From Komagataella phaffii GS115 (lineage: Eukaryota > Ascomycota > Pichiomycetes > Pichiales > Pichiaceae), in NCBI RefSeq assembly GCF_000027005.1, contig NC_012966.1:992001-1056000 (forward strand): a DNA stretch of 64,000 nt. Reading direction: 5' to 3'. The notes below the pieces were generated by a model. That model was not told where the DNA came from. It did no database searches and worked only from the letters and a program-made list of their open reading frames with translations. Shown one piece after another: positions 30,623-40,286 of the stretch. Position numbers and translations under genes: made by a program. Every line of letters begins with the position of its first letter. Position 1 is the stretch's first letter.

Positions 30623-30709
30623 TGACACGGACAGGAATTGAACCTGCAACCCTTCGATTGCACTGTATTCCAACTGGAGTCGAAAGCTCTACCATTGAGC
30701 CACCGCATC
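30623..30709 (-). tRNA. tRNA-Trp (CCA anticodon) with intron
   Basis: The minus strand folds as a tRNA. The acceptor stem is GATGCGG with CCGTGTC, with discriminator A. The D-arm and A box read TGGCTCAATGG. The anticodon stem is TCGA/TCGA with anticodon CCA, and the T-arm and B box read GGTTCAATTCC. The total of 87 bases includes an intron of about 15 bases between the anticodon and the 3' half of the loop, leaving 72 bases. The exon sequence is very close to yeast tRNA-Trp, which also contains an intron. The CCA end is not encoded, as usual in eukaryotes. Confidence 0.95.
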
Positions 30710-31566
30710 AACTGTAACCAACATGCGGGGTCTAAACTATATGTACATCAAATAAAATAACTATGATTCATAATAATTAAATATTTAAATGGAATACTCA
30801 ACAGTATTCGGTGGTTGCAGGATACTATAAGTAGCAGGAGCTATTGCAAATGAAGGGTTTAAAAGTTACTTTGAACAAAACCACGTAAAATTCTCAAATA
30901 ATACTGTACCCTCCAATATAAAATGTCAAACATTAGATTGAATTTTAGAACCATGACATTAGAACTTAGAGTAACACGGGCTGTTTTTAAAAAAGCACGA
31001 AATTGTATTCAACCTAACACTTCATTCTACATGAATAAAGAACGAATGGAAGGGATTAATTGCTTTAGTTGACCTAGACACTTTAAATCACTCTTTGATT
31101 CAAATACTACTAATTCTTAACCACCATGGCCCACAATATCCATACATAATGTGTCTTTCATATTTCGTAATCATAACTATTTTTGAATTATTAATTATTG
31201 TAAGTGCCATTACGATTACATGATCTCGTTCCATTTTTCCTCCCACTTCCATTAAACCATAAAAACACGTCTTCTCTTTCAATAAAGCATCTGCATTCTC
31301 TACTAGCACTGTTTCATGTCCTATCTAAGCCAATCCTGGTCCCTGTCACTCCTCCCTCCTAATTTAGTTTACTCAAAGTCATCAACTTTGCCTTGAATGC
31401 TTGGAAAAATAAACTATTACATAAACATCGTGCGGCGTGGAAAATTTTTTTTTTTGCTAGTTATAAGGACTTTGGAACCCACTTTTTGTTTTCTCTTTTT
31501 TTGGCTACCTGGCCCATATCGGTTTCTCTACTATCCTTCGATAATCACCCGTATAACTGCTCAACA
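30710..31566. promoter_or_regulatory. Intergenic region tRNA-Trp/IMPDH
   Basis: This 857-bp AT-rich stretch holds the tRNA upstream flank and the IMPDH promoter. It contains a perfect 7-bp inverted repeat GAATACT/AGTATTC at about 30793-30810 and a T-run at 31446-31455, shortly before the gene. ORFs up to 69 codons here show no recognisable domain. I see no LTR. Confidence 0.4.
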
Positions 31567-33335
31567 ATGACCTACCAAGATCACACTAAGGCTTTAGAAC
31601 TCTTATCTACCTACCCCGAGAAGGATGGTTTGGACATCAAGTCTTTGATGGACTCCAAGGCTAAGGGAGGACTGACCTACAACGACTTCCTTGTTTTGCC
31701 AGGAAAAATTGAGTTCCCATCTTCTGTTGTTTCATTGCAGTCTAGGTTGACCAAGAAGATTACTTTGAATACCCCGTTCGTCTCATCTCCTATGGACACT
31801 GTCACGGAGGCTGATATGGCCATTTACATGGCCTTGTTGGGAGGTATCGGTATCTTGCACCACAACTGCACTCCAGAAGAGCAGGCTGCTATGGTCAAGA
31901 AGGTCAAGAAGTTTGAAAACGGTTTCATCAACGACCCAATCACCATCGCTCCTACTGTTACCGTTGGAGATATCAAGGAAAAAAGCAAGAGAATGGGGTT
32001 CACCTCATTCCCAGTCACTGGTATGTATTAATTTTTGTTATTTGCTCTCATTTTTTTGTTGTTCGAATCAAATGATGTTTCACAAGATTTTAAATAACTT
32101 TCGTTCTACCGATTTAGATCAAACGATCATGGGGAAAAGATCTATTTCTGATGGAACAATAAAGAGAAAGAAAGAGAGCTTGGAAAAATACCCGAATTTA
32201 GTTACTAACTTTGAGTTTAGAGGATGGAAAGCTGTATAGTAAATTAGTCGGAATTGTCACCTCAAGAGACATTCAGTTCCACGAGGATGATGATTCCCGT
32301 GTGTCAGAAGTTATGACTACTGACTTGATTACCGCCAACAAGGGTGTTAGCCTTACTGAAGGTAATGAAATCTTGAGAAAGTCGAAGAAGGGGAAACTGC
32401 CTATCGTTGACAAGGAAGGAAACTTGGTTTCTTTGCTTTCAAGAACCGATTTGCGAAAGAACTTAGACTTCCCTCTCGCCTCCAAGTTGCCAGAATCCAA
32501 ACAATTGTTGGTTGGTGCTGCTATTGGAACCCTTGATGCAGACAAGATCAGATTGGCTAAACTTGCTGCTGCTGGCTTGGATGTTGTCGTTATTGACTCG
32601 TCTCAGGGTAACTCTATTTTCCAATTGAACATGATCAAATGGATCAAGGAGAATCACCCTAATCTGCAAATCATTGCTGGTAATGTCGTCACCAGAGAGC
32701 AGGCTGCCTCTTTGATCGCTGCTGGAGCTGATGGCCTTAGAATTGGTATGGGTTCCGGATCTATTTGTATCACCCAGGAAGTCATGGCCTGTGGTAGACC
32801 TCAAGGTACTGCTGTTTACGCCGTTTCTGAGTTTGCTAACAAATTCGGTGTTCCATGTATTGCCGATGGTGGTGTTCAGAATATTGGTCACATCGTCAAG
32901 GCTCTAGCCCTTGGAGCTTCTTGTGTTATGATGGGAGGAATGCTTGCTGGTACCACTGAATCACCCGGTGAATACTTTTACCGTGATGGTAAGAGACTGA
33001 AAACTTACAGAGGTATGGGTTCTATTGATGCCATGGAGCAGACTGCTACCAACGCCAACGCTTCCACCTCCAGATACTTTTCCGAATCTGACAAAGTTTT
33101 GGTTGCCCAAGGTGTTACTGGTGCCGTTGTCGACAAAGGATCTGTGACCAAATTCATTCCATACTTGCAATCTGGTCTTCAACATTCTTGCCAAGACATT
33201 GGAGTTAAGTCTGTGGATGAGCTCAGAGCAGCTGTCGATGCTGGAGAAGTCAGATTTGAACTGAGAACTCCATCAGCCCAACTCGAAGGTGGTGTTAACA
33301 ATTTGCACTCTTACGAGAAGCGTTTACACAACTAG
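31567..33335 (+). CDS. IMD4: IMP dehydrogenase, two exons
   Basis: The enzyme oxidises IMP to XMP, the committed step of GTP synthesis. Exon 1 is 31567-32020 and exon 2 is 32221-33335. The 200-bp intron has a GTATGT donor, a TACTAAC branch site and a TTTAG acceptor, and splicing restores the conserved PVTEDGKL junction. The product is 522 residues (523 in S. cerevisiae IMD2). Two CBS domains lie at about 115-235 inside the TIM barrel. The catalytic Cys334 is in GSGSICI, followed by the mobile flap region. The start is the first ATG before [12 protein letters not shown]; 58 upstream in-frame codons include a T-rich leader and are unlikely to be coding. S. cerevisiae has several paralogues (IMD2, IMD3, IMD4). 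IMD4 is preferred from synteny with RPS1-TEM1-ORC1 and the shared intron position of a snoRNA. Confidence 0.93.
32059..32159 (+). ncRNA. snR54: Box C/D snoRNA, snR54-like, within the IMPDH intron
   Basis: Inside the intron is a C box ATGATGT (32072-32078), a D box CTGA (32148-32151), and a flanking stem TTGTTC (32059-32064) pairing with GAACAA (32154-32159). The segment TAACTTTCGTTCT (32095-32107) is exactly complementary to 13 bases of the conserved 18S rRNA sequence AGAACGAAAGUUA. It is followed by a D'-like CCGA at 32109-32112. The five-nucleotide rule points to the fourth base of that target, an A. In S. cerevisiae snR54 resides in the IMD4 intron and directs 18S Am974, a site in this same rRNA segment (from memory). 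The exact mature ends are approximate. Confidence 0.82.
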
Positions 33336-33619
33336 AAAAAAAATTGGCCATAAGCCATATAATATATTAAAATTTGGTAAGACCTCAAGCCGATGGCTAT
33401 GTAGACGCATGGAAGTGTAGTCAATTTGAATTCGACTTGCATGTTTGAAATTTTCAGACTCCCTCAACTCGAGACCTCAAAAATCATTTTAACCTACATC
33501 CGAATTGACCTACTCGGGGAAGTCAAAGAATACTAAGGTCACTACAACAATTTTCTTCACCTATTATGGACGAATTTCTTATTCTACTTCGCTATAAAAC
33601 ATAAGTACTGTCACTTAGA

Positions 33620-34390
33620 TTAGACGGTCTCCAAAACAACATCTTGGAACTCAGATCCAACCTTCTTACCGTTCTCCTCAGTGACAGACTCACCGTGAAG
33701 AGCCAACAAAGCACCCAAGTCAAACTTAGCTTGCTTCAGCACCTTAACTTTTCTGATGTGAACGTTCTGCAATGGGTAGATACCTTCAGCAGCCTTCTCG
33801 ATCTCACGGCCAATAACCTCAGGAATCAGCTTGGAGGTCAACTGAGCCAATGTGACGTTGGATACCTCTCTTTGCATGATCTCAACCATCTTCTTACGGA
33901 TGGCGGACAGTTGGGATGATTGAGCGTAGGTGGTCTTCTTGATCTGGTTTTGGTGTCTTCTGGTGAAAGCAATGCAGAAGATTCTCAGCACGTAGTCATC
34001 GGCAGTCTTGACGGTGACGTTGGCCTCAACCAGGGATTGCCATTTTCTGACCAAAGATCTAACTTTGTCAGAGGTGAAGTCGAATCCGTGGAAGTTGGTC
34101 AGCAAGTTCTTACCTTGAACCTCATCGACTCTCAACTTAATCTTCTTGAAAGAGTGGTCCTCGGATCCTTGCAAGTCAGCAAGAGAGACTTCGACGACAC
34201 GGCCCTTCAAACCATCAACGGCGTTCTTCAAACCAGTCGACTTGTTGATCAAAGTCTTACCAACGTTTCTGTTTTCAAAAGTGGTAGGAGCCTTGATGTC
34301 GTACCATTCCTTTCTCTGGAATGGGTCGACAACCTTCTTCTTCAAACCTTTCTTACCCTTGGAAAGTCTCTTGTTCTTACCGACAGCCAT
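33620..34390 (-). CDS. RPS1: 40S ribosomal protein S1 (eS1, S3a)
   Basis: This is a structural protein of the small ribosomal subunit near the mRNA exit region. The 256-residue product starts [18 protein letters not shown] and contains [14 protein letters not shown], both hallmarks of eukaryotic S1/S3a. The long conserved region [16 protein letters not shown] lies in the middle. Length equals the S. cerevisiae proteins Rps1A and Rps1B (255). No intron is seen. The divergent promoter with TEM1 contains Tbf1-like and Cbf1-like sites. Codon usage looks strongly biased, as expected for a highly expressed gene. Confidence 0.97.
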   Translation of the reverse strand: MAVGKNKRLSKGKKGLKKKVVDPFQRKEWYDIKAPTTFENRNVGKTLINKSTGLKNAVDGLKGRVVEVSLADLQGSEDHSFKKIKLRVDEVQGKNLLTNFHGFDFTSDKVRSLVRKWQSLVEANVTVKTADDYVLRIFCIAFTRRHQNQIKKTTYAQSSQLSAIRKKMVEIMQREVSNVTLAQLTSKLIPEVIGREIEKAAEGIYPLQNVHIRKVKVLKQAKFDLGALLALHGESVTEENGKKVGSEFQDVVLETV

Positions 34391-34760
34391 CTTTATGTAG
34401 TTGAAGTGTTTAGTAAAGGATTTTTTTCTTTGCGAATTTTCAATCCTTAGAGAGAGACACCACTAGTGAGGGAGCGAAAAAAAAAGGAGTCGTGTTCTTA
34501 CCACAATTGGTGGATACCCTAGTACGCGAGCTCCCATTAAACTGAAACACATCTGAACACCAAAGTGACGACGATACTACTTGAACAAATGTACACCCTA
34601 AAAGGTATCACGTGTTTATGGTTTAGATATTATTTCCCTATTTGATCAGGTTCCATATGCACGGTCTCCAGTTATGGAGAGGGTAGTTATCTTGTTTACT
34701 TCACACACGCAGTTGACACTAAGATCGTCTCTAGACAGTCTTTAATCGACGCAAATTGAG
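34391..34760. promoter_or_regulatory. Divergent RPS1/TEM1 promoter with Tbf1-like and CACGTG sites
   Basis: ACCCTAG lies at 34516-34522 and ACCCTAA at 34595-34601, both containing the telomere-repeat-like core recognised by Tbf1. A CACGTG E-box lies at 34609-34614, seven bases beyond the second site. In Candida albicans Tbf1 and Cbf1 drive ribosomal protein genes, and this arrangement would fit that mode. T-rich and A-rich runs flank the RPS1 start. Confidence 0.5.
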
Positions 34761-35420
34761 ATGCCAGACTCTCCGAGAAGAAACCAGCACAGAAGAAGCC
34801 ATTCAGAGCAACAGAATGTACCACATAGTCAAAGGGAAACTAACTCAGTCGCCGTCAAAATTGGCCTGATTGGAGATGCCCAGATAGGGAAAACATCATT
34901 AATGGTAAAGTACGTAGAAGGCTGTTATGATGAAAATTACACACAGACACTAGGAGCTAATTTCATGGAGAGAATCATCAACATCAGAAATACCCAGATC
35001 ACGCTCTCCATTTGGGATCTGGGTGGGGAGAAAGAGTTCATTAACATGCTGCCATTGGTGACAACTGACGCTGTGGTGATAATATTTATGTTTGACCTGA
35101 CCAGAAAATCCACTCTAAACTCTATTAAGGAGTGGTATAGACAAGCAAGAGGTTTCAATAAAACAGCCATCCCGTTTTTGGTGGGCACCAAGTATGATCT
35201 ATTCATAGATCTACCAGATGAGGATCAAATCGAGATTACCAATCAAGCAAAGAAATATGCCAGAGCTATGTCAGCTTCCCTTATTTTCTCATCCACAAGC
35301 CATTCTATAAACATACAAAAGCTATTCAAAGTCATACTGAGTAAAGTCTTTGACATAAAGGCAACCATACCAGAAATAGTAAACACAGGAGAACCACTAT
35401 TATTATATCAGTCAATATGA
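34761..35420 (+). CDS. TEM1: Mitotic exit network GTPase Tem1
   Basis: Tem1 is the Ras-like GTPase that triggers the mitotic exit/septation cascade at the spindle pole body. The 219-residue product has a Ser/Arg-rich N-terminus, then a P-loop GDAQIGKTS at about 38-46. The switch II motif is WDLGG instead of the usual DTAG, and the guanine-base motif is TKYD; both variants are typical for Tem1/Spg1. Effector-region TLGANFMER matches Tem1/Spg1. No CAAX box or C-terminal Cys is present. It is convergent with ORC1, with 10 bases between the stops; TEM1 and ORC1 are neighbours in S. cerevisiae. Confidence 0.95.
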   Translation: MPDSPRRNQHRRSHSEQQNVPHSQRETNSVAVKIGLIGDAQIGKTSLMVKYVEGCYDENYTQTLGANFMERIINIRNTQITLSIWDLGGEKEFINMLPLVTTDAVVIIFMFDLTRKSTLNSIKEWYRQARGFNKTAIPFLVGTKYDLFIDLPDEDQIEITNQAKKYARAMSASLIFSSTSHSINIQKLFKVILSKVFDIKATIPEIVNTGEPLLLYQSI

Positions 35421-35430
35421 GGGTAAGGGG

Positions 35431-37539
35431 TTAGTACATAACCTCCTTGAGAGTGTCATCTTTTTTGAACACGGTGGTGATTTCATCTTCCTCAATGTTC
35501 AACTTGATCAGTGATGATCTTCCAAGATTCCCATTCTTTAGAATTATTCCGTTTTCTATTAGTTCTTGAAGAATAAAATCAAAACTCTGCATCCGGGTTT
35601 TCAATCCTCCAAAAATCACCCGAGTGAATTGTAGATTTTCTCTTTCTAAAGATTCTCTAACTTTCTGAAAATGATTGACCTTAACCATGTTTTGCAGTTC
35701 GTCGATGATGCTACCGAGAGTGTTCTCTGAAACTCCCGTTCTTCTGATTCTCGCCAAAACACCCACAAGAAATAGCCTTAAATGGAAAGGTGAACAGTTC
35801 AGATAAGATGTCACAGTGGAGGATGTAGATTCATTCACAGACTTTATTATGTGTGCTATTTGAACTGTGAAGATTCCACCTAATTCGGCCTTCTCTTGCT
35901 CTGTCTTTTTTACGAACTCCTTTTCGGCAATTTCGACAGCTCTTAGACATATGCTAAGTGCTCTTCTAGCATCACCGCTAACGCTTGCGACCTTTCGTGA
36001 TGCAAACTCAATAGCCCCGCTGTTGATGACCAGTTTATCGGAGTTAAGTTTACCTATGCTTTCCAACCTGTGCTTGATTATTTCAGCCAATTGAGAAAAA
36101 TTATAGCCCGGAAACTGTAAACGAATCATTCCCAACCTACTGGAAATTTTGTTAGTAAGTAATCGTTCTGGCAAATCCATGGTATTGGCTACTGCAATCA
36201 CTATTAAGCTGGAGGAAGAATAACTTGGCCAATTGAAGAAGTTGTAAAGGACAGACTGATTCTTGGTCAATATTTGATCCAACTCGTCCATGAGAACCAC
36301 TAAGGGCTTTTTCTTTTTAGAGGAATTAAAGTATTCTTCCAATAGTCCAACTGCCTGACCACTTTTGGATCTTTGACCGAATATTTTTGTAAAAAGTACT
36401 TCGTAAGCCGCTTGAGGTGTCAACAACTTCAAACCGTTGATTTCCAAATAATCAAATACAGACCCGTGTTTTTCAGCTAACTGTTTTATCACCTCCCTAA
36501 TAGTGACAGTTTTACCCGTTCCTGGGGTTCCACTCACGTATATACACATACCAGTGTTATTCTCAATTGCAACTTCGACGCTCGTATACAACTGTTCAAA
36601 TTGCTCATCACGACACGGTAGTGTATTAAGGTGAGCTCCAGTATGTAATCTTTTCTTTGCACTGCTGAACAGTTTTGCCATGGGTTTAGCTTGTTCGTCT
36701 TCGTCGTCTTTCATTCCTTCTAAGTTGAGCTTTTTGGAAGATACTTGGGGAAATGACGGAATATTGTAATACCTCTCAGAGGTGGGTGTACTATAAAGCA
36801 CTCTTTTTGACCTAGGGGTGCCTGTTTTGTTTAGTTTTCTGTTATATTTCTCATCATCAGACTCGTCCTCATCTTCAAACTCGCTTTCTGAACTTAGCTC
36901 AACATATTTTCTTGCTTTCCTACCAGAGCTTAATAGATTCGATTGAGATGTAAGTGACTTTATAGTTGCAGACCCTGTAAGGTTTTTCACGTTGTGATAA
37001 AATTGTTCGGGGTTTTTCTTCAATAGATTATGGAACTGATCCCATTCAAAGCTATCAGTGATATTGCTACCGTCATGATCACAACAATATCGACACAAGA
37101 ACAGTTCGTTTGTATTTGAATCATTAATCTCTATTGCATCGTACTCTAATTTGGAAACTACTTTTACCTTTCGTAGAATGTCTTTTAGTTTTATTCTATC
37201 AGTAACTGGGGTAAGAAACAGCTCATTCTTTTCCACTTGACGGCCTTCTAAGCGTGAGCTAAGATCTGTAGCTCGCAAGAACCACATAGCCCTCACTTCC
37301 AGGTAAACATCAGTCCCAAAACTAATATCATGTATCAATGCAAAGTCTCTGAATTTTGAATTTTGCACTTCGATTACTGTTCCAATCTCGATCTCTAAAC
37401 CATCAGAGTTTCTTTTAAGGGTAAGACTGTCATTCAAAGTATCATTCCTTCGGCTACGCCTTCGAGGAGTATCTTGATTCTGTGATTCTACATCAAAATA
37501 GTACTGCCATCCTTTGAATTGGCGGGCCGTTGAAGCCAT
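35431..37539 (-). CDS. ORC1: Origin recognition complex subunit 1
   Basis: Orc1 is the ATP-binding AAA+ subunit of ORC that marks replication origins. The 702-residue protein has an N-terminal BAH domain (about 45-170, including EIGTVIEVQN and YLEVRAMWFLR). An acidic, disordered linker follows, then the AAA+ ATPase. Walker A GTPGTGKT is at 337-344 and the Walker B acidic motif DELD at 418-421. A winged-helix-type C-terminus follows. The BAH domain distinguishes Orc1 from Cdc6 and from Sir3, a diverged paralogue confined to Saccharomyces relatives. Length is somewhat short (914 in S. cerevisiae), mainly in the linker. Confidence 0.95.
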   Translation of the reverse strand: MASTARQFKGWQYYFDVESQNQDTPRRRSRRNDTLNDSLTLKRNSDGLEIEIGTVIEVQNSKFRDFALIHDISFGTDVYLEVRAMWFLRATDLSSRLEGRQVEKNELFLTPVTDRIKLKDILRKVKVVSKLEYDAIEINDSNTNELFLCRYCCDHDGSNITDSFEWDQFHNLLKKNPEQFYHNVKNLTGSATIKSLTSQSNLLSSGRKARKYVELSSESEFEDEDESDDEKYNRKLNKTGTPRSKRVLYSTPTSERYYNIPSFPQVSSKKLNLEGMKDDEDEQAKPMAKLFSSAKKRLHTGAHLNTLPCRDEQFEQLYTSVEVAIENNTGMCIYVSGTPGTGKTVTIREVIKQLAEKHGSVFDYLEINGLKLLTPQAAYEVLFTKIFGQRSKSGQAVGLLEEYFNSSKKKKPLVVLMDELDQILTKNQSVLYNFFNWPSYSSSSLIVIAVANTMDLPERLLTNKISSRLGMIRLQFPGYNFSQLAEIIKHRLESIGKLNSDKLVINSGAIEFASRKVASVSGDARRALSICLRAVEIAEKEFVKKTEQEKAELGGIFTVQIAHIIKSVNESTSSTVTSYLNCSPFHLRLFLVGVLARIRRTGVSENTLGSIIDELQNMVKVNHFQKVRESLERENLQFTRVIFGGLKTRMQSFDFILQELIENGIILKNGNLGRSSLIKLNIEEDEITTVFKKDDTLKEVMY

Positions 37540-37710
37540 TGACTAGAGAATGGTGCTTGACAGTTGACCGTATACCCACTAAATACTCCCTGTGCTGGAA
37601 TCGCGTGTATCCACCAAAGGGTCTAAAAATGGAACCCCTTCCAGGCACCCTTCGAGAGATCAGTTTCAAGATAGCACCTTACTCTTTGGAAAGGGTGTAC
37701 AGTCGATTCC

Positions 37711-38973
37711 ATGATGCTTCCTAGCATGTCTCAGTATCTGTCTCCCACAATGAAATACAGATGCAAGAGTATTCTATACACAATCGAAAGACCGTTCAAG
37801 AATCTCACTGTCCGAGCAAGAGTTCTCCAGATCTGTAGACTCAGTCTCTCTGTATTAGTTATGACTTTGGTGCTGGTACAACTGATTGGCCCGTTTTTAA
37901 ACCCAACCAAAATCTACCTTGCTCGGCTGGAGTGTTCTCATGTGGATCTTTCAAATGGTCTATTTAATACTTTGAGAGACTCTGTGAGTACCAATTCAGA
38001 AGATCTCTCTGGACAATTAGGCCCCGGATTGACTGCTTCTGAGATCAAGCTGTTATCAGCCTACGCCATGAAACAAGTAGAAGACGCTCCTCAGTTCATA
38101 CTGTCCAACCTATTAAACTGGTGCTTTGGTACGTATAATAATCATTCACTCATCGATCAGCATTATCATGAAAATAGAATCACTTCGATGCAGTGTACCA
38201 AAAAAGACTTCAATTACAACTTTGATTATAGAGGAGAGCTCTCTTCCGTCGGTCTTCAAATTATTTTGTCTTATGCCTATAAGTTAGAAACGAAGATAAC
38301 GTCCCCTAATGATCAATATACTCCTGACAAGAAATATTTCTCCACCATTCAAAAAAGACAGTCTCTGAACAAGTTGGCGACTGCTTTGTTGTTATTGGGA
38401 ATATGTCTACAGTTTGTTCTGCTGGTGTCTGCCCTAGTAATGTATTCGCACCGTGGATCTGCAAGGGATGACAAGAGTGTCAACATCAATTTTAGGAGTT
38501 TTCTGAGCAGTATAGCCATTGGCTCTTTTGCAAGTCTGGCAACTGCTATCATTGCACTGCTAGTCATGTATTCAAATATTTCTCAAGATGTGGAGAATGA
38601 ATTGAGTCAGTTTGGCCTTTCAGTTCATTTGGGTCCTGTGTTTTTCAAAGTGGGATGGGTCATAGTTTCGGCTTCCTGTTTGTTGGCATTTTTGTGGGCT
38701 TTTCCAACTTGGTGTGGAGCACCAACTCGTAAAGCTGAAAACCCTGATACAAAGGCGAATGAAAAGCCAGCACAGCTACTTTTTCCTAGTGATGAACATT
38801 CATACAGAGACTCCCTGGGTACATCAGTGGACATTTCCTTAGACGAGCGACTCCAATACCAATACCCCACAGTACCAGTAGTTACAACAACTTTGCCATC
38901 TTATTCAAAGGGATTTGAAGACAACGATTACTCTCTCATTGAGAACAGAAAGAATAGTAGGAGCCTGGTGTAA
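37711..38973 (+). CDS. Four-helix membrane protein, SUR7/PalI-like, function unknown
   Basis: The 420-residue product has one hydrophobic helix at about 44-64, a large loop of about 150 residues with two Cys residues and a WCFGTYN motif, then three helices near 222-247, 262-290 and 305-330. A hydrophilic C-terminus follows, rich in Ser, Tyr and Pro (HSYRDSLG). This topology is that of the SUR7/PalI/Fig1 group of fungal plasma-membrane proteins. I do not identify the ortholog. It lies between ORC1 and the Sma2-like gene, where S. cerevisiae has SMA2 alone. The two products share only topology as far as I can see. Start: the frame opens with MM; the downstream Met at codon 6 (MSQYL) or 14 is possible. 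Confidence 0.6.
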   Translation: MMLPSMSQYLSPTMKYRCKSILYTIERPFKNLTVRARVLQICRLSLSVLVMTLVLVQLIGPFLNPTKIYLARLECSHVDLSNGLFNTLRDSVSTNSEDLSGQLGPGLTASEIKLLSAYAMKQVEDAPQFILSNLLNWCFGTYNNHSLIDQHYHENRITSMQCTKKDFNYNFDYRGELSSVGLQIILSYAYKLETKITSPNDQYTPDKKYFSTIQKRQSLNKLATALLLLGICLQFVLLVSALVMYSHRGSARDDKSVNINFRSFLSSIAIGSFASLATAIIALLVMYSNISQDVENELSQFGLSVHLGPVFFKVGWVIVSASCLLAFLWAFPTWCGAPTRKAENPDTKANEKPAQLLFPSDEHSYRDSLGTSVDISLDERLQYQYPTVPVVTTTLPSYSKGFEDNDYSLIENRKNSRSLV

Positions 38974-39095
38974 ATTGTGTTCACGCTTCCTTTCCATGCG
39001 GCTGTTCAGTTCCTCACTCGTCCCAGCACACAAATAGATTTATCTTTTGCCGATACCCATTTTGTGAAAGACCTTTTTTTCTTTTACTGCTTGCA

Positions 39096-40286
39096 ATGTT
39101 CGGCTATTCAGTTCAGAATAGAAACCCATTTCTGGGACTAGCTGAAGAGCAAGGTCCTCGTCACTCATCTAATCGGCAGCAAAGTTTACAAGAATTAGAG
39201 AAGAGTATCATAGAACCTGAAAAGATCGAGGATGTCTTAGATCCTGTTACAGAAAAGAAGGATAGGCCACATGAAGTTAGTCCCAAGAATAGTTTGAAGG
39301 GTAGCTTCGTCATTACAGTGTTGCTCTTTACTCTGGTTTTATTTTTTTGGCTCGTTTGTTTAGCCGGATTAATTGTAACCATGCATAGTTGTAGAGAAGA
39401 CTCAATTTTGTGTTTGCCCCAGGTATCCTTCCAGTTATCAAGTGAAACTCCAATTGCAAAAGCTTTGCTGGTCAAAGCAGAACAGGCGTTGAGACTAATA
39501 TCCTACATTGCCGTGGATCTGGGCGCTCATCCGAGTGAAGATGGAAATGTATTCGTGAACCCACATTTGAGGGAGATGGCAATTAAAAAGAATCTCCAGA
39601 ACCCAACCGAGTTCAACTCCGTTTTCAATTATTTGAAAACTGTTGACACTTTAACTACAGACAATATATTTCGGCTAAATTTTTTTGGATATTGCAAAGA
39701 TCAACTGGCGAAGGGAAGCAGTATATGCCAAAACGAATGGGGATTGGATTTCGTGTCAGTTTTACTAAGAGATGCCGGTGATCAGCTGTCACAGCTCACA
39801 TCAGATCCTGAACTAGGTAGACAATTAGTGGGCGAGTCATTCGTTCAAGCATATAAAGGGATACTGAAGCAGGCTTCAAGTTTGAACTTACAAGATCGAA
39901 AGCTAGAAAACGCAGTTTTGCTTAGTAGGGTGTCGAAAATAGTACCACTACTAGTGTTTATTACATGTATTTCCAAAGCAGTGGATACTGTATTAATGAT
40001 AGTGGCTATGGGATTGTATATCTGGAAGAAAAATGGGCATGCGAACATCATCCAGATATTGTTGAACGTGATTTTTGGAATTCATCTGATTTCTTTAATA
40101 ACTGGATTTCTAAGTGTGGTTTTGGAAACTGAGTATTTCATTAAACTGTCAGCCATAGGGGAGCAGACCGGGATCGCTATTGTGGTACTGGATGTTGGTA
40201 GTTACGTGGTATTCGCTTCCGCTTTTGCCAACGTGATAGTGTGCTTTCTACTTCTTATAACAATCCTAAAAAGACCGTATATTTAG
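39096..40286 (+). CDS. SMA2: Sma2-like membrane protein
   Basis: The 396-residue product has a cytosolic N-terminus, helix 1 at about 69-95, an external loop of about 190 residues and three C-terminal helices. The loop contains CLPQVSF, LRLISYIAVDLG, NFFGYCKD and GLDFVSVLLRDAG, which resemble the S. cerevisiae Sma2 loop as I recall it. Sma2 is needed for prospore membrane assembly in meiosis. Gene order (TEM1, ORC1, then this gene, two positions on) and orientation also fit S. cerevisiae, where SMA2 is next to ORC1. Its TAG overlaps the stop codon of MTR2 on the other strand. The name is probable rather than certain. Confidence 0.6.
   Translation: MFGYSVQNRNPFLGLAEEQGPRHSSNRQQSLQELEKSIIEPEKIEDVLDPVTEKKDRPHEVSPKNSLKGSFVITVLLFTLVLFFWLVCLAGLIVTMHSCREDSILCLPQVSFQLSSETPIAKALLVKAEQALRLISYIAVDLGAHPSEDGNVFVNPHLREMAIKKNLQNPTEFNSVFNYLKTVDTLTTDNIFRLNFFGYCKDQLAKGSSICQNEWGLDFVSVLLRDAGDQLSQLTSDPELGRQLVGESFVQAYKGILKQASSLNLQDRKLENAVLLSRVSKIVPLLVFITCISKAVDTVLMIVAMGLYIWKKNGHANIIQILLNVIFGIHLISLITGFLSVVLETEYFIKLSAIGEQTGIAIVVLDVGSYVVFASAFANVIVCFLLLITILKRPYI

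Noticed and set aside
30720..30810. Solo LTR beside the tRNA-Trp gene (TGTTG-like start near 30803 on minus)
   Set aside because: No matching CAACA end, no target duplication and no LTR-like length.
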